A DNA stretch of 9,570 nt from Clostridia bacterium. GTDB taxonomy: Bacteria > Bacillota > Clostridia > Christensenellales > UBA1242. Position 1 is the stretch's first letter; each line of letters opens with the position of its first letter. Below the pieces are notes generated by a model. The model ran no database searches. It was given only the letters and a program-made list of their open reading frames with translations, and was not told where the DNA came from. This document shows, piece by piece, positions 6,146 through 9,570 of the stretch. The position numbers and the translations under genes were made by a program. The stretch lies in assembly GCA_017399515.1 (NCBI GenBank), contig JAFQBZ010000194.1, positions 1-9,570 of the forward strand, given 5' to 3'.

Positions 6146-6174
6146 TTGCATTTCCAGTATAATGGAAATATAAT
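6146..6174 (+). promoter_or_regulatory. Promoter of the 75-aa gene, overlapped by O2
   Basis: TTGCAT (6146-6151), a 17-bp spacer and a perfect TATAAT (6169-6174). Transcription would start near 6181, about 12 nt before the ATG and at the edge of the RBS. The spacer is operator O2. Confidence 0.75.
6150..6169. promoter_or_regulatory. Operator O2, inverted repeat inside the promoter spacer
   Basis: ATTTCCA (6150-6156) and TGGAAAT (6163-6169) form a dyad of the same design as O1 (TTCCA-N6-TGGAA), with centres 29 bp apart. It fills the space between the -35 and -10 of the 75-aa gene's promoter, so a bound protein would block RNA polymerase. Confidence 0.75.
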
Positions 6175-6192
6175 ATATGTAGGAGATATGTT

Positions 6193-6420
6193 ATGGATTA
6201 TACAACAAAAATTTATATCGATTATTCATATAGCAAAAATAAATATTACGATGACGCTCCAGTTGAACAAGAAATACAAATTGCAAAAGAAGATTTAGTA
6301 AACAATTTAACTGAAACACAAATTGCTTTGTTAGAAAACTATCTGTCGTTAACAAAAAAACTTCAAACCTACAAAGATTTACATTTGATTGAGTATGTAA
6401 TAAATTACACAAAAAACTAA
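6193..6420 (+). CDS. Small unknown protein divergent from the XRE regulator
   Basis: The 75-aa soluble protein is not recognised. The N-terminal 30 residues are rich in Tyr, Asp and Lys (MDYTTKIYIDYSYSKNKYY). The rest looks helical, with a patterned LTETQIALLENYLSLTKKLQTYKDLHLIEYV. There is no membrane segment, zinc motif or signal peptide. A good AGGAGA RBS (6181-6186) lies 6 nt before the ATG. Its promoter contains operator O2, so it is very likely the repressed target of the neighbouring XRE protein. Toxin, phage-derived factor or anti-repressor are possible roles, none supported by sequence. Confidence 0.8.
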   Translation: MDYTTKIYIDYSYSKNKYYDDAPVEQEIQIAKEDLVNNLTETQIALLENYLSLTKKLQTYKDLHLIEYVINYTKN

Positions 6421-6422
6421 CA

Positions 6423-6448
6423 AAAAACACGGAACTTTCCGTGTTTTT
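6423..6448. terminator. Bidirectional terminator, arms identical to 5882-5907
   Basis: Arms AAAAACACGGAA (6423-6434) and TTCCGTGTTTTT (6437-6448) surround CT, with A/T runs on both sides. It ends the 75-aa gene on the + strand and can also stop minus-strand transcripts of the 404-aa gene, whose stop codon is 50 nt away. Confidence 0.9.
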
Positions 6449-6497
6449 ATTATTTTTTCATTATTTTTACGCTATTTATCTCACATTTTTGCGTTTT

Positions 6498-7712
6498 TTA
6501 TTCTGGCTTAACATTTCCTTTAACCATTGCTTGATAGTTCGCCAAATCTTCTTCATTTTGTTTTTTAACTTTCAAGCCAAGTTCTGTTGATTCATCAAAC
6601 ACTGCATTTGCACCAGCAAGCATTGTTTCAGGAACAAGCCCCTCCCCAACCATTTCTTTAACAAGGTCAACCATATCAAGTCTTGCAGCGTTTTTGAAAT
6701 TGATTCTTGTGTCATCAGCAAGCAAGTTGCTGTAAGATGCATCATATTCTGCTGGAAGTTTTCCAATGGTTTTTGCTTGCTTTTTCCATTCGTTATAATA
6801 AATTTCACAAATTGATTCAAGTTCTCTAAAACCAAGTTCAGTTTTGCCTTTAAGTGCAACAACTGTTTGTTTTTTAACAGTTTCTTTAAATGCAGAACAT
6901 CTTTCATAATCGGCTTTGTTTTGCGCGCTGATAAGTTCAGTTGCTTCTTCAACTTTTTTCATAACTTCAGGAGTAAGCGCTCCACCAGCACCTTTATCTT
7001 TGAAAAGCACTTCAATAACTCTTTCAACAATGGTTCTGTTTCTGTCTAAAATGTTTGGCTTGAATGTAAGTTCATTTGTAACAGCCAAAACATGCGCTCT
7101 GTCTTTATCTTTTTCATTGTGACCTTCTGTTGAAACAATAAGTTGTTCATAAGGCACCAAAAGTCTAACATCTGCCCAATCTTTTTCTCTGTGCATCCAT
7201 TCAATATGAACATCATGAGACATCATTTCAATCTCTTGAAAAGTTTGTTTTTTATCACCCTGAAATGCACCTTTATCAATTGCAGTTTTAACCATGCAAA
7301 GTGCAAATTGTGCAGCATCATAGTTTGCAAGTTGCCACTTTTTTGAAAGATTTTGATATTCCACGCGAATAAGGTCAAATTGTGCGGACCTTGTCACACT
7401 TCCATCTTCATTCTTCTTTTCAACAATCTTATAAAGATTTTTTCCATCTTCACTTTTTTGCGATAAATATTTATCAGGATTTTCAAGAATATCTTTTTCA
7501 AGGTCAGCATCTTTAACCGGTCTAAAATGTTGATACTCTTTCCCCTTTTCACGAATAAGGTTTTGCTTCCAATCTTCGTGCAAACAAGCACTGATGTTTG
7601 CAGCAAGTGCTTTTAAATAATCACCATCACCGCTAGCCATCATTTTGTCCATATCTTCGTGACTTAAATAGTTTGCAATATGTTCAAAGAACATTGTTTT
7701 TAAATTTGCCAT
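6498..7712 (-). CDS. 404-aa protein with three degenerate RyR-like repeats
   Basis: I do not know a named family for the whole protein. Three segments share a pattern: helix-xx-x(E)W-K/R, then about 20-70 residues later a Y/L-rich turn followed by D/K-rich helix. These are LHEDWKQNL (44-52) with DLIRVEYQNLSKKWQLANYD (113-132), VHIEWMHREKDW (168-179) with LLVPYEQL plus EKDKDRAHVLA (184-210), and IYYNEWKKQ (304-312) with YSNLLADDTRINFKNAA (327-343). The second resembles the RyR domain (HeVW...gW...LvPYeeL..eeKdyDR). The protein is charged, with no signal peptide or membrane helix. It has its own promoter and an AGAGGT RBS 8 nt before the ATG. It is transcribed alone between tyrS and the XRE module. 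The ORF is certain; the RyR reading is tentative. Confidence 0.85.
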   Translation of the reverse strand: MANLKTMFFEHIANYLSHEDMDKMMASGDGDYLKALAANISACLHEDWKQNLIREKGKEYQHFRPVKDADLEKDILENPDKYLSQKSEDGKNLYKIVEKKNEDGSVTRSAQFDLIRVEYQNLSKKWQLANYDAAQFALCMVKTAIDKGAFQGDKKQTFQEIEMMSHDVHIEWMHREKDWADVRLLVPYEQLIVSTEGHNEKDKDRAHVLAVTNELTFKPNILDRNRTIVERVIEVLFKDKGAGGALTPEVMKKVEEATELISAQNKADYERCSAFKETVKKQTVVALKGKTELGFRELESICEIYYNEWKKQAKTIGKLPAEYDASYSNLLADDTRINFKNAARLDMVDLVKEMVGEGLVPETMLAGANAVFDESTELGLKVKKQNEEDLANYQAMVKGNVKPE

Positions 7713-7730
7713 AAAACACCTCTTGTTTTC

Positions 7731-7758
7731 ATTGTAACTAAAATTATAATTTTATCAA
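7731..7758 (-). promoter_or_regulatory. Promoter of the 404-aa gene
   Basis: On the minus strand TTGATA (7758-7753), a 16-bp spacer and TACAAT (7736-7731). The start site would fall near 7724, giving a 5' UTR of about 12 nt that is just long enough to hold the RBS. It sits between the tyrS terminator and the gene. Confidence 0.65.
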
Positions 7759-7762
7759 ACAA

Positions 7763-7786
7763 AAAAACCACCAAATGGTGGTTTTT
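7763..7786 (-). terminator. Terminator of tyrS
   Basis: Arms AAAAACCACCA and TGGTGGTTTTT are separated by two bases and followed on the minus strand by a T-run, beginning 4 nt after the tyrS stop. The arms are identical to those of the operon terminator at 5258-5283. Confidence 0.92.
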
Positions 7787-7789
7787 GCA

Positions 7790-9037
7790 TTATTTTAAAA
7801 CAACTTTGATAAATGTTTTCTTGCCTTTTTTAAGAAGAATTGAACCATCTTCAAAATTTGCTTCTTTAATCACAAGGTTAACATCAGCCACTTTTTCGCC
7901 TTTTGCAGAAATGCCACCGTTATCAATCATCTTTCTTGATTCACCCTTGCTTGAGCAAAGTTTGGTTTTAACAAGAAGGTCTAAAATGCTGATTCCTTCG
8001 CCAAGTTCTGCTTTTGAAAGTTCAAACTCAGGAGCATCGTTTCCACCATCAGTGAAAAGATTTTCACTCATATTTCTTGCCAAAATTGCATCTTCTTCAC
8101 CGCGAACAAATTTTGTAATTTCATAGCAAAGACGCTTTTTAGCCTTAACAATGTCTTCAGCAATAAGTTCATCAATTTCGCTCATTGGAACATCTGTGAA
8201 GAGTGCAAACATCATTCTAACGCAAGCGTCTGGTGTTTGATAGATTCCTTGATAGAAATCGTATGCAGAAATTTTGTCTTTATCAAGCCAAATAGCACCC
8301 TTTTCAGTTTTGCCCATTTTCTTGCCTTCAGGTGTCAAAAGAAGTGGGTTTGTTGCACCAATAAGTTGTGTGTTTGTGCCATTTGCGAAGTTTAACTTTC
8401 TTTGAAGTTCAACACCTGCTGCAATGTTTCCCCATTGGTCAGCGCCACCATATTGAAGAGAGCAGCCATATTCTTTTGCAAGATGAACAAAGTCGTATGC
8501 TTGCATTGGCATATAACCAAGTTCGAAAAGTGTGAGACCACCTTCGTTGATTCTGTTTGAATAAATTTCATTAGAGAGCATTTTGTTGATGTTGAAATGA
8601 ACGCCAATTTCTCTCATAAAATCAATATAGTTCAAGTTCTTAAACCAATCAGCATTGTTAACGATAACCGCCTTGTTTTCGCCTTCAAAATCTAAAAAGA
8701 TTGAAAGTGTGCTTTTGATTTTTTCAATGTTTGATTGAACTTCTTCGTATGAGAGCATTTTTCTCATTTCAGTTTTGCCTGATGGGTCACCAATTGAAGC
8801 AGTTGCACCACCCATTAAAACCAAAACCTTGTGACCAGCTTGTTGGAATCTTCTTAAAATGCAGTATGGAACACAGTGTCCGATATGCAAACTATCGGCA
8901 GTTGGGTCACTTCCTTCATAGAGTGTTATTGGCATTCCGCTTTCAAGCATCTCTTTGAGTTTTTCTTCGTTAGTGCATTGATAGAGGAGTCCACGTTCTT
9001 TGAGTTCATTGTAAAGATTTGTGTTAATTTTTTTCAT
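7790..9037 (-). CDS. tyrS: Tyrosyl-tRNA synthetase
   Basis: This class I synthetase charges tRNA(Tyr) with tyrosine. The 415 aa are full length. The Rossmann core has HIGH at 51-54 (in DPTADSLHIGHCVPY), the Tyr-site region YMPMQAYDF (165-173), GGADQWGN (187-194) and the KMSKS-type loop KMGKT (230-234). This KxGKT form is the E. coli TyrS type. The C-terminal S4-like RNA-binding domain lies at about 343-415 (SSKGESRKMIDNGGISAKGEKV). The ATG at 9037 has AAGGA 10 nt upstream. It is alone in its transcript and is preceded by a Tyr-codon leader peptide and an attenuator. A second promoter may supply a basal, unattenuated level. Confidence 0.97.
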   Translation of the reverse strand: MKKINTNLYNELKERGLLYQCTNEEKLKEMLESGMPITLYEGSDPTADSLHIGHCVPYCILRRFQQAGHKVLVLMGGATASIGDPSGKTEMRKMLSYEEVQSNIEKIKSTLSIFLDFEGENKAVIVNNADWFKNLNYIDFMREIGVHFNINKMLSNEIYSNRINEGGLTLFELGYMPMQAYDFVHLAKEYGCSLQYGGADQWGNIAAGVELQRKLNFANGTNTQLIGATNPLLLTPEGKKMGKTEKGAIWLDKDKISAYDFYQGIYQTPDACVRMMFALFTDVPMSEIDELIAEDIVKAKKRLCYEITKFVRGEEDAILARNMSENLFTDGGNDAPEFELSKAELGEGISILDLLVKTKLCSSKGESRKMIDNGGISAKGEKVADVNLVIKEANFEDGSILLKKGKKTFIKVVLK

Positions 9038-9084
9038 AATCGTTGTTCCTTGTTTTTATTTTTTGGATACTTATTACATATTAG

Positions 9085-9113
9085 ATTTTAGCACAATGAA
9101 TTTGAAAATCCAA
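9085..9113 (-). promoter_or_regulatory. Possible second tyrS promoter downstream of the attenuator
   Basis: On the minus strand TTGGAT (9113-9108), 17 bp and TAAAAT (9090-9085), preceded by TGC to make an extended -10. The start would be near 9078, giving a UTR of about 40 nt that includes the RBS. It lies between the attenuator terminator and tyrS, so it would escape the Tyr control. Confidence 0.5.
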
Positions 9114-9127
9114 CATTTTTTGAGAAA

Positions 9128-9156
9128 ATAAAAAACTCTGCTTTTGGCAGAGCTTT
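9128..9156 (-). terminator. Intrinsic terminator of the tyrS attenuator
   Basis: Read on the minus strand, AAAGCTCTGC (9156-9147) pairs with GCAGAGTTTT (9141-9132) around the loop CAAAA. This gives ten pairs including one G-U. The T-run TTTTTT (9135-9130) continues as ATTTT. It lies about 90 nt upstream of tyrS and downstream of the leader peptide, so it is conditional. Confidence 0.88.
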
Positions 9157-9244
9157 AAATCTGCCAAATAAGTTTTTATTCCTATATGACAGATAATTGT
9201 TAATTTTCAAACCCACAAAAAATCTACATATAGTTTATATGTAG
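9143..9244 (-). promoter_or_regulatory. Switching helices of the tyrS attenuator
   Basis: Six minus-strand segments pair in chain fashion. A (9244-9236) with B (9232-9224) is 9 bp perfect and overlaps the last two Tyr codons and the stop. B (9233-9227) with C (9188-9182) is 7 bp. C (9194-9183) with D (9170-9159) is 8 bp with one G-U, then a mismatch, then 3 bp. D (9168-9160) with E (9151-9143) is 9 bp perfect (TTTGGCAGA with TCTGCCAAA) and blocks the terminator's left arm. E with F is the terminator. A ribosome stalled on Tyr codons prevents A:B, so B:C and D:E can form and give readthrough. Without stalling, A:B, C:D and E:F form and transcription ends. Each pairing is read from the sequence; the mechanism is inferred. 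Confidence 0.75.
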
Positions 9245-9282
9245 TAGTAATAATATGAAACAAATGTTTTAACAAATTTCAT
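9235..9282 (-). CDS. Tyr-rich leader peptide of the tyrS attenuator
   Basis: This 15-codon ORF encodes MKFVKTFVSYYYYYI and ends in TAA. An AAAAAAGGA Shine-Dalgarno (9299-9291) lies 8 nt before the ATG. Codons 10-14 are TAT TAT TAC TAC TAC, five Tyr in a row (9255-9241), upstream of the gene for tyrosyl-tRNA synthetase. The run ends on the first strand of hairpin A:B, where a stalled ribosome would prevent it forming. This is the expected geometry for a tRNA(Tyr)-charging sensor. The peptide probably has no other role. Confidence 0.85.
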   Translation of the reverse strand: MKFVKTFVSYYYYYI

Positions 9283-9313
9283 AAAATGTATCCTTTTTTG
9301 TGTTTATACTTAT

Positions 9314-9341
9314 ATGATAACATTATTTTTAAATAAGTCAA
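9314..9341 (-). promoter_or_regulatory. Attenuated tyrS promoter
   Basis: On the minus strand TTGACT (9341-9336), a 16-bp spacer and TATCAT (9319-9314), with TG just upstream forming an extended -10. Transcription would start near 9307, about 25 nt before the Tyr leader peptide. The -35 begins only 4 bp after the stop codon of the upstream HAD gene. Confidence 0.7.
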
Positions 9342-9344
9342 TAT

Positions 9345-9570
9345 TTAATCAATATATTCTAAAATTTCAGACAAATCTTTCACATTTGGCAAAACCTTTG
9401 TCCATTTTTCAGTTTTGTCTTCATCAGCATCTTTTGGGTTTATGCAAATAGTTCGAGCACCTGATTTGTATGCCCAAATATCGTTTGAACCATTGCCAAC
9501 AAATGTTATTTCATCTGGTTTAACCCCAAGTTCTTCACGAACTTTGATGATAAAGTCAGCCTTTCCTTCA
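9345..9570 (-). CDS. HAD-family phosphatase, C-terminal part, cut by window end
   Basis: An open frame from the window edge (first full codon 9569) gives 74 residues ending at TAA 9347-9345. GKADFI near the edge fits HAD motif III (conserved Lys), and FVGNGSNDIWAYKSGARTICINP fits motif IV. Motif IV has GNGxND rather than the more common GDGxxD, a variant also seen in some HAD phosphatases. The substrate cannot be told because the nucleophile (motif I) and cap are outside the window. No terminator lies between it and the tyrS promoter, so its transcripts would run into the tyrS leader and also pass through the attenuator. Confidence 0.85.
   Translation of the reverse strand, partial: EGKADFIIKVREELGVKPDEITFVGNGSNDIWAYKSGARTICINPKDADEDKTEKWTKVLPNVKDLSEILEYID

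Noticed and set aside
6113..6151. ATG at 6151 as start of the XRE regulator
   Set aside because: It would place 13 unrelated residues before the conserved start and encode them from operator O1, with no usable Shine-Dalgarno spacing.
6465..6497. Possible hairpin ACGC/GCGT downstream of the 404-aa gene
   Set aside because: It has only four pairs and a long loop. The strong palindrome at 6423-6448 already serves as terminator for this gene.
9075..9117. Short ORF starting near 9117 (-) between the tyrS attenuator and tyrS
   Set aside because: It has no Shine-Dalgarno and no codon run, and the same bases are better explained as a possible second promoter.
9121..9300. T-box riboswitch in front of tyrS
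   Set aside because: I looked for the AGGGUGGNACCGCG core and a stem I specifier loop on the minus strand and found neither. The Tyr-codon ORF and helix chain explain the terminator instead.

Overview
The window comes from an AT-rich, low-GC Gram-positive-type bacterium, most likely an uncultured Bacillota (Clostridia-like). The evidence is strong Shine-Dalgarno sites, sigma-A promoters with TTGACA/TATAAT boxes, U-tailed hairpin terminators, TAA stops on every full CDS, and an archaeal-type AspRS joined to gatCAB. TGA is not used as a sense codon in any gene here. The taxonomic placement is inference from style, not from a marker gene.

Positions 57-5288 (+) form one operon for indirect tRNA aminoacylation: aspS (archaeal type, probably non-discriminating), gatC, gatA, gatB and a small DUF1653 gene. 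Together the first four would make Asn-tRNA(Asn) (and probably Gln-tRNA(Gln)) by mischarging and transamidation. The promoter lies almost 400 bp upstream of aspS. Its leader encodes an 18-residue peptide, MIRIIDNNNNNNCVSVTK, with six consecutive Asn codons. It is followed by an intrinsic terminator and an alternative antiterminator that begins at the leader stop codon. This looks like ribosome-mediated attenuation sensing Asn-tRNA supply. A second, unrecognised mini-ORF with a strong RBS follows the terminator.

Positions 5293-6448 hold a 178-aa protein of unknown function that appears to be made from a leaderless mRNA, then a compact divergent module. The module is a 68-aa XRE-type repressor (-) and a 75-aa unknown protein (+), with two matched TTCCA-N6-TGGAA operators between them. 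It is bracketed by two terminators with identical 12-nt arms.

Positions 6498-7712 (-) encode a 404-aa protein with three degenerate repeats that resemble RyR domains, under its own promoter.

Positions 7763-9341 (-) hold tyrS with its own leader. An upstream promoter drives a 15-residue peptide, MKFVKTFVSYYYYYI, with five consecutive Tyr codons. After it comes a chain of five mutually exclusive helices ending in an intrinsic terminator, and then a possible second promoter. No T-box is visible in front of tyrS or aspS, although T-boxes are the usual device in this phylum. Two independent tRNA-charging operons in one window therefore seem to use peptide-leader attenuation. The window ends inside a HAD-family phosphatase gene (-) upstream of tyrS.
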